Source: Burkholderiaceae bacterium (GTDB lineage: Bacteria; Pseudomonadota; Gammaproteobacteria; Burkholderiales; Burkholderiaceae). Taken from it: DNA of 64,000 nucleotides. The DNA lies in contig JAGTRK010000004.1 in NCBI GenBank assembly GCA_018261955.1, positions 248,001 to 312,000 on the forward strand, written 5' to 3'. Under the pieces are notes generated by a model. That model had not been told where the DNA came from. It ran no database searches and saw nothing but the letters and a program-made list of their open reading frames with translations. Shown here piece after piece: positions 8,324-16,053 of this stretch (the first letter of the stretch is position 1; each line of letters opens with the position of its first letter). The translations under genes and the position numbers were made by a program.

Positions 8324-8521
8324 TTAAGCGTAAGGCATCATTGCACGAACTGCTTTGATGTCGGATTTCGCGACAGCAGCAATTCCACGCAATTGGCGTT
8401 TGTTTTTAGTGGTTTTTTTGGTCAAGATGTGACGTTTAAACGCTGAGCCGCGTTTAACAGTTCCACCCGGACGAACCACGAAGCGCTTTTTCGCGCTGCT
8501 TTTGGTCTTCATTTTAGGCAT
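8324..8521 (-). CDS. rpmI: 50S ribosomal protein L35
   Basis: 65 residues. [20 protein letters not shown] is the usual L35 start, and the ending [12 protein letters not shown] is also typical. It is a basic protein of the large subunit. It is translated ahead of rplT. The gap to infC (206 nt) is unusually long and contains a palindromic repeat at 8657-8718, which may reduce coupling between infC and rpmI. Confidence 0.97.
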   Translation of the reverse strand: MPKMKTKSSAKKRFVVRPGGTVKRGSAFKRHILTKKTTKNKRQLRGIAAVAKSDIKAVRAMMPYA

Positions 8522-8656
8522 AACAACTCCGTTTTATTGGATGAATTTAGGTGGTTTTGCTCACTTAGCGAAACACTTTTTGACCCAATCCACTTGTGCA
8601 TCTGTTCAACATGCCTGCCGAGCAGATGATTTGAGGTGCCCCTCAAATTCTTTTGT

Positions 8657-8718
8657 GTCATTGCGGACTTATCCGCAATCTTCCTAACTAGTCGATACCG
8701 CGTCAAGCGCGGTATGAC
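8657..8718. repeat. 62-bp palindromic repeat, GTCATTGCGG...ATGAC
   Basis: Begins GTCATTGCGGACTTATCCGC and ends GCGCGGTATGAC. It contains two inner hairpins (ATTGCGGA/TCCGCAAT and ATACCGCG/CGCGGTAT). It is exactly as long as the element at 7541-7602 and sits between infC and rpmI. Confidence 0.75.
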
Positions 8719-8727
8719 GATACAACT

Positions 8728-9255
8728 TTACTTCTTACGTGCGGGCGCAATCATCATGACCATTTGGCGACCTTCGAGTTTGGGCATGGATTCCACTTGA
8801 ATCAATTCGCCCATCTCATCGCGCACCCTTTCTAATTGACGCATACCGATTTCTTGGTGCGCCATTTCGCGACCACGAAAACGCAAGGTGATTTTGACCT
8901 TGTCGCCGTCTTCGATGAAACGTTTGATGTTGCGCATTTTGACTTGGTAGTCATTTTCATCGGTACCTGGGCGGAATTTAATTTCCTTGACCTGAATGAC
9001 TTTTTGTTTCGCGCGGGCTTCGGCGGCTTTTTTCTGCTCTTGGAACTTGAATTTACCGTAATCCATCAAGCGGCACACGGGCGGTGTGGCATTTGGCGAT
9101 ATTTCCACTAAGTCTGTATCGGCTTCCTCAGCCAATTTCATGGCTTCACGTCCAGACATCACGCCAATAATTTCACCGTCCGTACCAATCAAACGCACCT
9201 CACGCGCGTTTATTTCACCGTTGATGCGATGCTGCATCTTAGCTTGCGTAGCGAT
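8728..9255 (-). CDS. infC: Translation initiation factor IF-3, AUC start codon
   Basis: 175 residues. IF-3 binds the 30S subunit and rejects wrong start codons and initiator mimics. Both domains are visible: N-terminal [19 protein letters not shown] and [12 protein letters not shown], then C-terminal [15 protein letters not shown] and [14 protein letters not shown] place the start at ATC (9255) because GGAG lies 6 nt upstream of it. The ATG six codons later has no ribosome site. A rare AUU/AUC start is the known hallmark of infC, allowing IF-3 to limit its own synthesis. It follows thrS after a terminator. Confidence 0.92.
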   Translation of the reverse strand: MATQAKMQHRINGEINAREVRLIGTDGEIIGVMSGREAMKLAEEADTDLVEISPNATPPVCRLMDYGKFKFQEQKKAAEARAKQKVIQVKEIKFRPGTDENDYQVKMRNIKRFIEDGDKVKITLRFRGREMAHQEIGMRQLERVRDEMGELIQVESMPKLEGRQMVMMIAPARKK

Positions 9256-9289
9256 AGTTTACTCCAATCATTTGTGTTACTCATCAAGC

Positions 9290-9326
9290 AAAAAACCCCC
9301 AAGCACGCTATATAAAGCGCGTTTGG
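9290..9326 (-). terminator. Terminator between thrS and infC
   Basis: On the minus strand CCAAACGCGCT pairs with AGCGTGCTTGG (two mismatches), followed by GGG and a run of six T. It lies 15 nt past the thrS stop and 34 nt before the infC start. IF-3 and the L35/L20 genes are therefore fed by partial read-through or by a promoter inside thrS. Confidence 0.65.
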
Positions 9327-9340
9327 AGTTTTTGCTTCGC

Positions 9341-11248
9341 TTATTTTTTACAGTTTACGTCGACCAAAATATGCTCGATAAACGCCGCAACGCTCATCAC
9401 GCCTAAGTCTTGATTGCCGCGCGCACGCACGGCGACTGAGTGGGCATCGCGTTCTTTGTCGCCCACAACCAAGATGTAGGGAACTTTTTGTAAACTGTGC
9501 TCGCGGATTTTATACGTAATCTTCTCATTACGCAAATCTAATTGCACCCTAAGTCCTTGTTTTTCCAATTCTTGTGCCACTTGCGCGACATATTCGGCCT
9601 GCGCTTGTGAGATGTTGGCAATCACCACCTGAACTGGAGCGAGCCAAGTCGGCAATGCACCCGCGTGGTTTTCAATCAAAATTCCGATAAACCGCTCCAA
9701 AGAACCCACAATCGCTCGATGCAACATCACGGGGGTTTGTCGTGCGTCATTCTCATCAATATAGGTCGCGCCCAAGCGTTGCGGCATGAAGTAATCGACT
9801 TGCATCGTGCCACACTGCCACGAACGACCAATCGAGTCTTTGAGGTGGTACTCAATTTTCGGACCATAAAAAGCACCTTCGCCAGGGAGCTCTTCCCAAG
9901 TTGCGCCTGACGAGCGAATCGCTTCGCGCATGGCGTTTTCGGCTTTATCCCAAGTTTCGTCCGAACCAATGCGGTTTTCGGGGCGCAAGGCCAATTTGAG
10001 CGACACATCGGTAAAACCAAAATCATCATAGACTTTACGTGTCAGCGCATTGAACGCCGCGACCTCGGATTGAATTTGGTCTTCGGTACAGAAAATATGT
10101 CCGTCATCCTGTGTAAACCCACGCACACGCATGATGCCGTGCAATGAGCCCGAGGTTTCATTGCGGTGACATTGACCAAACTCGCCATAGCGCAAGGGCA
10201 AATCACGGTAACTATGCAATCCGTGGTTGTAAATTTGAATGTGTCCTGGGCAATTCATCGGTTTGAGCGCGTAGTTGCGATTCTCAGACTCGGTGGTAAA
10301 CATATTGTCTTTGTAGTTGCCCCAATGACCTGTTTTTTCCCACAATGTGCTGTCCAAAATTTGCGGCGCTTTAACTTCTTGATAACCATTGTTACGGTAT
10401 ACGCGCCGCATATATTGTTCGACCTCTTGCCAAATCGTCCAACCTTTGGGGTGCCAAAACACCAGACCGGGGGCTTCATCCTGCATGTGAAATAAATCCA
10501 TGCTTTTGCCGAGTTTACGGTGGTCGCGTTTTTCGGCTTCCTCGAGCATGTGCAAATACGCCGCTTGGTCCTCTTTTTTCGCCCATGCTGTGCCGTAAAT
10601 GCGTTGCAGCATTTCGTTGTTTGAATCGCCGCGCCAGTACGCGCCCGCCACTTTCATTAGTTTAAAAACCTTGAGCTTGCCTGTCGAAGGCACGTGTGGT
10701 CCACGACACAAATCAATAAATTCACCTTCGCGGTACAAACTGATTTTTTGATCGGCAGGAATCGCGGCGATGAGTTCGGCTTTATAGGCTTCACCTTGCT
10801 CCGTGAAAAACTTCACCGCATCGTCACGCGACCATTCTTCACGTGTTACCACTTCATCTTTTTTCGCCAACTCGCTCATTTTGTTTTCGATGGCGATTAA
10901 ATCATCGGGTGTAAACGGACGTTTGTAGGCGAAGTCATAGTAAAAACCATTTTCAATCACAGGACCAATCGTCACTTGCGCATCGGGATAGAGCGACTTG
11001 ACCGCATAAGCGAGCAAATGCGCGGTTGAGTGGCGAATGATATCCACGCCTTCCGCATCTTTGTCAGTAATGATGGCCAAATGTGCATCGGCAGAAATTA
11101 AATACGAGGTATCGACCAACTCGCCATTGACCTTGCCCGCCAACGCGGCTTTTGCCAAACCCGCGCCAATGCTGCTCGCGACTTGTGCGACCGTGACCGC
11201 ACTGTCAAATGCGCGTTGCGAGCCGTCTGGAAGCGTGATTGTGATCAT
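9341..11248 (-). CDS. thrS: Threonine-tRNA ligase
   Basis: 635 residues, the full bacterial form. It has an N-terminal TGS domain (1-62), an editing domain with [11 protein letters not shown] near residue 74, a class II core with the zinc-binding MNCPGH and a following conserved His, and a C-terminal anticodon domain ([16 protein letters not shown]). It charges tRNA-Thr and clears mischarged Ser-tRNA-Thr. The start has GAGG 7 nt upstream. The 174 nt before the gene contain a threonine-rich leader peptide and a terminator, strongly suggesting control by attenuation (see 11303-11422). Confidence 0.98.
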   Translation of the reverse strand: MITITLPDGSQRAFDSAVTVAQVASSIGAGLAKAALAGKVNGELVDTSYLISADAHLAIITDKDAEGVDIIRHSTAHLLAYAVKSLYPDAQVTIGPVIENGFYYDFAYKRPFTPDDLIAIENKMSELAKKDEVVTREEWSRDDAVKFFTEQGEAYKAELIAAIPADQKISLYREGEFIDLCRGPHVPSTGKLKVFKLMKVAGAYWRGDSNNEMLQRIYGTAWAKKEDQAAYLHMLEEAEKRDHRKLGKSMDLFHMQDEAPGLVFWHPKGWTIWQEVEQYMRRVYRNNGYQEVKAPQILDSTLWEKTGHWGNYKDNMFTTESENRNYALKPMNCPGHIQIYNHGLHSYRDLPLRYGEFGQCHRNETSGSLHGIMRVRGFTQDDGHIFCTEDQIQSEVAAFNALTRKVYDDFGFTDVSLKLALRPENRIGSDETWDKAENAMREAIRSSGATWEELPGEGAFYGPKIEYHLKDSIGRSWQCGTMQVDYFMPQRLGATYIDENDARQTPVMLHRAIVGSLERFIGILIENHAGALPTWLAPVQVVIANISQAQAEYVAQVAQELEKQGLRVQLDLRNEKITYKIREHSLQKVPYILVVGDKERDAHSVAVRARGNQDLGVMSVAAFIEHILVDVNCKK

Positions 11249-11302
11249 AATTACCTCGATGATTGTATGTGTTAAAAATGTATTGCTAAATTATTTAGAC
11301 AT

Positions 11303-11327
11303 AAAAAAAGACCCACCAATGTGAGCC
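11303..11327 (-). terminator. Attenuator terminator upstream of thrS
   Basis: On the minus strand GGCTCAC pairs with GTGGGTC (seven pairs, two of them G-U) around a loop ATTG, followed by seven T. The left arm GCTCAC can instead pair perfectly with GTGAGC at 11364-11369, at the end of the leader peptide frame. The terminator and an antiterminator therefore compete. The gene body starts 55 nt further on. Confidence 0.75.
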
Positions 11328-11365
11328 TTTTGTCGTTTGTGTTGTCTAAAAAACACCATGACTGC

Positions 11366-11422
11366 TCACCACGCGACGGTAACCGTCGTGGTTGTTGTGC
11401 GGGTGTCTGTGAACAATGTCAT
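11366..11422 (-). CDS. thrS leader peptide, threonine-rich (18 residues)
   Basis: The frame reads MTLFTDTRTTTTTVTVAW and then TGA. Nine of 18 residues are threonine, five of them in a row. The threonine codons lie in an imperfect hairpin (ACCACGACGGT against ACCGTCGCGTGGT) just ahead of the antiterminator segment. This is the layout of ribosome-mediated attenuation: stalling at Thr codons when charged tRNA-Thr is scarce should free the antiterminator and switch on thrS. The start lies only 14 nt after the CCA end of tRNA-Val and has no clear Shine-Dalgarno, so translation may be weak or begin on a tRNA-processed end. Confidence 0.75.
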   Translation of the reverse strand: MTLFTDTRTTTTTVTVAW

Positions 11423-11436
11423 GGTGATATAAAATT

Positions 11437-11513
11437 TGGTAGGCGAAATTGGATTCGAACCAACGACCTCCACGATGTCAACGTGGCGCTCTAACCAACT
11501 GAGCTATCCGCCT
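11437..11513 (-). tRNA. tRNA-Val (GAC)
   Basis: The cloverleaf folds fully: acceptor AGGCGGA/TTCGCCT, D arm GCTCAGTTGGTTAGAGC, anticodon stem CCACG/CGTGG with loop TTGACAT, T arm GTTGGTTCGAATCCAAT, discriminator A and encoded CCA. GAC reads GUC and GUU valine codons. It is the first element of the transcript that continues into the thrS leader. Confidence 0.97.
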
Positions 11514-11538
11514 GTGTGTACAAATAAACAGGACGCGC

Positions 11539-11567
11539 ATTATAGCACGCAGATTTGCCTTTGACAA
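11539..11567 (-). promoter_or_regulatory. Promoter of tRNA-Val and the thrS leader
   Basis: TTGTCA and TATAAT are exactly 17 bp apart on the minus strand, followed by a GC-rich GCGCGTCC discriminator as in stringently controlled stable-RNA promoters. No other promoter of this quality lies between here and thrS, so tRNA-Val and thrS probably share it. Confidence 0.85.
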
Positions 11568-11589
11568 TTGAAAGGGTACGCAATCTACC

Positions 11590-12090
11590 TTAACGACGCT
11601 TTAGCACAAAAATCAGCCACAGTAACGCCACACCCGCCAAACCAATCAGCGACCACATGGGAATTTGCAAACCGAATATCAGAGGCAACTGCGCAGTACA
11701 ACTGCCACTGGCAGAGAACCATTCGGGGAACCAACGTGCAGTGGGCAAGGCATTCATCCATTGTTCGACTTCATCTTTAACGCATTCAGATGCAGGGTGG
11801 GCGATAATCCACAGGTGATAAACCGCGACAGCCGCACCCAACAAGCCCGCCAACACCGCCAAACCATCTGCCCAACGGGGCAACCGCCCTTTAAGCAAGC
11901 CCCACAATGCAAACAAGCCCAGCAACCAAAATCCATAACGCTGAGCCACGCACAATGGGCAGGGAGCCAAATCCAAAACGGACTGTAAATAATGCGCCAC
12001 CACCAAAGGCAACGCAGACAAGACCAATAACAACGCATACATACCGCGATAGCGTGCAGGTTTTGTGACAAACATTCGTTTTTGTTTCAT
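11590..12090 (-). CDS. dsbB: Disulfide bond formation protein B
   Basis: 166 residues with four membrane segments. It reoxidises DsbA in the periplasm and passes electrons to quinone. The first redox pair is in CPLC (C44, C47), and the second pair is C103 and C131 (near ASEC and SGSC). Spacing matches E. coli DsbB. An arginine after the first pair (AQRYG) fits the quinone site. It is divergent from purD and alone in its transcript. The start is uncertain because MFVTK and MYALL downstream are also possible. Confidence 0.93.
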   Translation of the reverse strand: MKQKRMFVTKPARYRGMYALLLVLSALPLVVAHYLQSVLDLAPCPLCVAQRYGFWLLGLFALWGLLKGRLPRWADGLAVLAGLLGAAVAVYHLWIIAHPASECVKDEVEQWMNALPTARWFPEWFSASGSCTAQLPLIFGLQIPMWSLIGLAGVALLWLIFVLKRR

Positions 12091-12199
12091 ATCGTAGATT
12101 AATTAAATTGAATTTCACTTGTTACTGTACAAGATATTCGCAGTGAACGCCACAAAAAACCAGTAAAATAACGGCAATCATTTTAATTAGAGGATTTTT

Positions 12200-13471
12200 A
12201 TGAATGTATTGGTCATCGGTGGTGGTGGACGCGAGCACGCTTTGGCGTGGAAACTATCACAGTCATCCAAAGTCAGTGCGGTGTTTGTCGCACCAGGCAA
12301 TGCAGGCACAGCGCATCTGCCCAAAACCACCAACGTTACACAGGTGGACAATGCCGCTTTGGTGCAATTTGCCAAAAACAACCACATCCACTTAACCGTG
12401 GTCGGACCTGAAGCGCCTTTGTCAAAAGGTGTGGTGGATGCGTTTCGTGCAGAAGGTTTAGCCATTTTCGGCCCCACCCAAGCCGCAGCACAATTGGAAA
12501 GCTCTAAAGCATTTGCCAAAGACTTCATGGCGCGTCACGACATACCGACGGCATTTTATGGCACATTCACTGATGCCAAGGCAGCCCATGATTACGTCAC
12601 ACAACACGGCGCACCTATTGTCATCAAAGCCGATGGCTTGGCAGCAGGCAAAGGCGTGGTCGTGGCCATGAGCGAGGACGAAGCACATCAAGCGATTGAC
12701 GATATGCTGGAAGGCAACCGCTTGGGCGATGCGGGTGCGCGCGTGGTCATCGAAGAGTTCCTCACGGGCGAAGAAGCCAGTTTCATTGTGCTGTGCGATG
12801 GTGAACACGCACTGCCTTTGGCGACTTCACAAGACCACAAACGTTTACTCGACGGCGATGCGGGACCGAACACGGGCGGCATGGGCGCGTATTCGCCCGC
12901 ACCCGTGGTCACCGATGCAGTATACGATCGTGCCATGCGTGAAGTGATTCATCCCACATTGGACGGCATGAAAGCAGATGGCATCGTATTCACGGGCTTT
13001 TTATACGCGGGCTTGATGATCTCGCCCGATGGCGCGATTAAAGTTTTGGAGTTCAACTGTCGTATGGGCGACCCCGAAACCCAACCGATTATGCGTCGCT
13101 TGGAGTCTGATTTATATGATGTATTGCTCGCGGGTGCTTTGGGTCAACTCGACCAAGTACAATTGCATTGGTCCAAAGACGTTGCACTCGGCGTGGTGCT
13201 CGCAGCGGCCAAATACCCCGAAACCCCGCGCACGGGCGATGTGATGACGATTGCCCCAGACACGGACGACTGCGTGACTTTCCACGCAGGGACGGCTTTG
13301 GATGCACAGGGCAACACTGTCACCGCGGGTGGACGGGTGTTGTGCGTCACCGCCACTGCGCCCACCCTACGTGAAGCCCAAAACGCCGTGTATGCCCACA
13401 TTAAAAACATCCAATTTGATGGCATGCAATACCGTAGCGACATTGGCTATCGCGCTGTGGATTTGATTTAA
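12200..13471 (+). CDS. purD: Phosphoribosylamine-glycine ligase
   Basis: 423 residues. It catalyses the second step of purine synthesis, joining glycine to phosphoribosylamine with ATP. The N-terminal domain has GGGGREHALAWKL. The ATP-grasp core follows with IKADGLAAGKGV near 132-143, and the metal-binding segment LEFNCRMGDPETQ is near 280-292. The start is preceded by AGAGG. nadD begins 4 nt after the stop, so the two genes are translated from one message. Confidence 0.98.
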   Translation: MNVLVIGGGGREHALAWKLSQSSKVSAVFVAPGNAGTAHLPKTTNVTQVDNAALVQFAKNNHIHLTVVGPEAPLSKGVVDAFRAEGLAIFGPTQAAAQLESSKAFAKDFMARHDIPTAFYGTFTDAKAAHDYVTQHGAPIVIKADGLAAGKGVVVAMSEDEAHQAIDDMLEGNRLGDAGARVVIEEFLTGEEASFIVLCDGEHALPLATSQDHKRLLDGDAGPNTGGMGAYSPAPVVTDAVYDRAMREVIHPTLDGMKADGIVFTGFLYAGLMISPDGAIKVLEFNCRMGDPETQPIMRRLESDLYDVLLAGALGQLDQVQLHWSKDVALGVVLAAAKYPETPRTGDVMTIAPDTDDCVTFHAGTALDAQGNTVTAGGRVLCVTATAPTLREAQNAVYAHIKNIQFDGMQYRSDIGYRAVDLI

Positions 13472-13475
13472 ACTC

Positions 13476-14174
13476 ATGGACAGCGCACGCACTATTTTGC
13501 TATTCGGCGGTAGTTTTAACCCACCGCATTTGGCGCATTTTGAATTGGTGCACGCCGCGTTATTCGCTTTAAAACTCAAGCATTGCGAAATCATTCCCAG
13601 CGGCAATCCATGGCAAAAACCGCACATCATTCCAGTAGCGCATCGTTTGGCAATGCTAAAATTGGCGGTACAAGACGATACCCAACGTTGGCAAGACCTT
13701 CATCCCAAACGACCCTATCCGATTGACATCAATCCAATTGAAACCCTGACCCATCAAGCGTCCTACACCATAGACACTTTGAACCAACTGCGTTCACTCA
13801 ACCCCCATGCCACGTTTATTTGGCTGATTGGCTCAGATCAATTGGTCAATTTCCACACTTGGCGCGATTGGCAAGGTATTTTAAAGCGCGCGCACATCGC
13901 CGTAGCACAACGGGCTGGACACGAGACATCCTCTGAGCAATTGAGCGATACCACCCTGCGCGCCTACTATCAAGACCACCATTGTGCCGCATCGTCTGAG
14001 CAATGGCGAAGCCAAACACACGGACTATTCATCGAATTTGTAGCCCCACTGATGGATGTCTCATCGACCCAAATTCGCAAGCAACTACAACAGCATCCTT
14101 GCTCACCTGATTTGGACAAATGCCTCACCAAAAATGTGCAAACTTACATATTTGAGCAAGATTTATACCCATAA
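13476..14174 (+). CDS. nadD: Nicotinate-nucleotide adenylyltransferase
   Basis: 232 residues. It makes deamido-NAD from nicotinate mononucleotide and ATP. The nucleotidyltransferase signature GGSFNPPHLAH is at 12-22, and the second motif SSTQIRK is near 200. WLIGSDQLVNFHTW around 112-125 is typical of NadD. It is coupled to purD. In many Burkholderiales nadD is followed by rsfS and rlmH. Here it is followed by a non-coding stretch with an RNA candidate instead. Confidence 0.95.
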   Translation: MDSARTILLFGGSFNPPHLAHFELVHAALFALKLKHCEIIPSGNPWQKPHIIPVAHRLAMLKLAVQDDTQRWQDLHPKRPYPIDINPIETLTHQASYTIDTLNQLRSLNPHATFIWLIGSDQLVNFHTWRDWQGILKRAHIAVAQRAGHETSSEQLSDTTLRAYYQDHHCAASSEQWRSQTHGLFIEFVAPLMDVSSTQIRKQLQQHPCSPDLDKCLTKNVQTYIFEQDLYP

Positions 14175-14359
14175 TTGATTTTTAATGTTGCATTGCAATA
14201 CAGCAAATCCAACACACAATCATTACTTATAGCAGCAAATTTACTATTTTTACCCCAAATTGCGCCACTTTACAGCCATACGCCTCATAAAAACCTCATG
14301 TCTTTATAGACGCACCACAATAAGGCATTGCAACGCAACAACGAAACATGAAATACACC

Positions 14360-14388
14360 TTGTCAAGAACAGCAAGCCTTGATATAGT
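14360..14388 (+). promoter_or_regulatory. Sigma-70 promoter in the nadD-ubiA gap
   Basis: TTGTCA and TATAGT are exactly 17 bp apart. No protein-coding start follows it, so it most likely serves the RNA candidate beginning near 14395. Confidence 0.6.
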
Positions 14389-14394
14389 CTGCAA

Positions 14395-14520
14395 ACTCTC
14401 AAGTTTCTTTGATGTACTGAGGATTTCACAAGTCGGTTTTTTCGCACTCAATGGGTGCTCACTTCGCGCTAATCGACTTGGCGAATACAACTGAATTGAT
14501 AAAGAAGTTTGGTAGGAGAC
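14395..14520 (+). ncRNA. Candidate structured small RNA, rod-like, faintly 6S-like
   Basis: The predicted start is 7 nt after the -10 at 14383-14388. The 5' segment AAGTTTCTTT (14401-14410) pairs over ten positions with AAAGAAGTTT (14501-14510), closing a long rod. A loosely paired bubble follows. Then CAAGTCG pairs perfectly with CGACTTG, and an apical hairpin GCACTC/GGGTGC caps it. The bubble contains CTGAGGATTTCACAAG, which vaguely recalls the 6S central region. At about 125 nt it is short for 6S RNA, and there is no ygfA neighbour. The 3' end is undefined. I call it a candidate only. Confidence 0.4.
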
Positions 14521-14550
14521 AACAACACGACGAGCGTGCTCGTCGATTAT

Positions 14551-14589
14551 AAAAAAACAAAAGGCGACCTGATGATTCAGGTCGCCTTT
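14551..14589 (-). terminator. Terminator of the ubiA-yqiA-mpl strand
   Basis: The perfect 13-bp stem AAAGGCGACCTGA/TCAGGTCGCCTTT has a 4-nt loop. On the minus strand it is followed by TTGTTTTTTT. It lies 26 nt past the ubiA stop. It could also stop plus-strand RNA from the 14360 promoter. Confidence 0.85.
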
Positions 14590-14615
14590 ATAATTTTAGC
14601 GATGGGTTTTTCAGT

Positions 14616-15473
14616 TTACAGCGCGCCCAAAATCGTCCCCACACACACCGCGAAACCCAACCAATGATTGTGTAAAAACGCTTTAAAGCACGCCACACGT
14701 TCGCGCCCGCGAATCAGTGTGTAGTGATAAACCGCAATCAATGCCGCAACAGCCAAACCCACGAAATACCCAGCACGCCAACCCGCCTGCACACCCAAAA
14801 CCGCCATCATTATGATAAACACCGCGTAGCACAGCATCACCGCCACCACATCAAAACGCCCAAAGGTGATTGCCGAAGTTTTGATGCCAATTTTTAAATC
14901 ATCGTTTTTATCTACCATCGCATACTCGGTGTCATAAGCAATGGTCCAAAACACATTGGCGATTAACAACCACCATGCCACCGCAGGCACTTGGTTTTGC
15001 ACGGCGGCGAACGCCATGGGAATGCCAAAGCCAAACGCGATGCCCAAATACGCCTGCGGAATCGCAAAAAATCGTTTGAAAAATGGGTAGGAGCCTGCAA
15101 GCACCAAGGCAATCAAAGACAACTGACGCGCCAAAGGATTGAGAAACAATAGCAACAACGCGGCACACAAGGTCAACACCAATGCCAACAACAACGCTTC
15201 TTTACCACTCACTTGACCGCTGGTCAAAGGACGGTTGGCTGTGCGCTCAACGTGCAAATCAAAATCTCGGTCGGCATAATCGTTCACTACGCAACCCGCC
15301 GAGCGCATCAATACCGTACCCAAAACAAACACCAGCACCATGCTTACTGGAGGCACTCCCGAACTCGCCCAAACCAAGCCCCATAAAGTTGGCCACAGCA
15401 ACAATAAAATGCCAATCGGTTTATCCAAGCGCGCCAAACGCCAATACAATTGCAAACGATTCATTTGACCCAT
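14616..15473 (-). CDS. ubiA: 4-hydroxybenzoate octaprenyltransferase
   Basis: About 285 residues from the ATG at 15473 (MGQMNRLQ). A longer frame needs a TTG start, and ATG at 15464 is an alternative. It is an inner-membrane enzyme that attaches the polyprenyl tail to 4-hydroxybenzoate in ubiquinone synthesis. The two Asp-rich magnesium/prenyl-diphosphate motifs are present: NDYADRDFD and the second one around [13 protein letters not shown]. Eight or so membrane segments are visible. It starts 7 nt after the yqiA stop, so the two are co-transcribed. Confidence 0.95.
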   Translation of the reverse strand: MGQMNRLQLYWRLARLDKPIGILLLLWPTLWGLVWASSGVPPVSMVLVFVLGTVLMRSAGCVVNDYADRDFDLHVERTANRPLTSGQVSGKEALLLALVLTLCAALLLLFLNPLARQLSLIALVLAGSYPFFKRFFAIPQAYLGIAFGFGIPMAFAAVQNQVPAVAWWLLIANVFWTIAYDTEYAMVDKNDDLKIGIKTSAITFGRFDVVAVMLCYAVFIIMMAVLGVQAGWRAGYFVGLAVAALIAVYHYTLIRGRERVACFKAFLHNHWLGFAVCVGTILGAL

Positions 15474-15480
15474 CCCAATC

Positions 15481-16044
15481 TCAATCCATCCCACTAACAA
15501 AGCACATCACCGCATCCAAATGCCCACCGAAATCAGTGATGTTGTGGTCTGCACCTTTAACAACTATTTGACGCGCACCCGCAAGGTGGCGGATGGACTG
15601 TTGCGCATCCAGTACCTCATCGGCCGTTCCGACCAACAGCAAATACTGGTCCAATTGGGTGAACTGCGCCGTGTAATAGGGCTTGAGTTCATCGACATAG
15701 TGACTGTGGTCTGTATCCAATTCATCAATATTGTAGCGCGCATGATTGTCATCACGCTCCAAATCCACCCACGGCGTGATGGCAGGGTTGATGAGCGCGC
15801 AGCGCAAGCCGAATTTTTCTGCCAAATACAGAGCGTAAAATCCGCCAAGTGATGAACCACAAACGGCTGTAATCGCGTGCTCCGCAATGAGTTGCTCACA
15901 CAGCGTAATCGCTTCAAGCGGCGAAAGTGGTAATTGCGGCACGATGGGCGCGGGCAATTGATGTGCCGCGCAGTAGTCAACCACCGCAACCGCTTTGTCT
16001 GAATTGGGCGAGGAGCGAAAGCCGTGAAGGTACAGTAAAGTCAT
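15481..16044 (-). CDS. yqiA: YqiA-family alpha/beta-hydrolase esterase
   Basis: 187 residues. The lid-less small hydrolase fold starts [15 protein letters not shown]. The nucleophile elbow GSSLGG gives S65, the acid is probably in GTADEVLD, and the base is the His in GADHNI. This is the UPF0227/YqiA pattern, a family with carboxylesterase activity and no firm physiological role. It lies 9 nt after mpl and 7 nt before ubiA on the same strand, an order seen in other betaproteobacteria. Confidence 0.88.
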   Translation of the reverse strand: MTLLYLHGFRSSPNSDKAVAVVDYCAAHQLPAPIVPQLPLSPLEAITLCEQLIAEHAITAVCGSSLGGFYALYLAEKFGLRCALINPAITPWVDLERDDNHARYNIDELDTDHSHYVDELKPYYTAQFTQLDQYLLLVGTADEVLDAQQSIRHLAGARQIVVKGADHNITDFGGHLDAVMCFVSGMD

Positions 16045-16053
16045 GTCTCGGTC

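Larger units (their letters stand above)
14175..14615. other. Intergenic stretch between nadD and ubiA
   Basis: 441 nt with no credible protein gene. A 64-codon minus-strand frame at 14296-14490 has no ribosome site or family. It contains a good plus-strand promoter, a candidate structured RNA (14395-14520), a perfect small hairpin (CGACGAG/CTCGTCG near 14528-14545) and the ubiA terminator. Confidence 0.6.

Noticed and set aside
11303-11422. T-box riboswitch for thrS
   Set aside because: There is no T-box consensus (TGGNACCGCG) or specifier stem, and T-boxes are rare outside Gram-positive bacteria. The Thr-rich frame and competing hairpins point to ribosome-mediated attenuation.
14296-14490. 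Minus-strand frame of 64 codons between nadD and ubiA
   Set aside because: It has no ribosome site and no family, and it runs opposite the rod-like RNA candidate, whose promoter and pairing explain the segment better.
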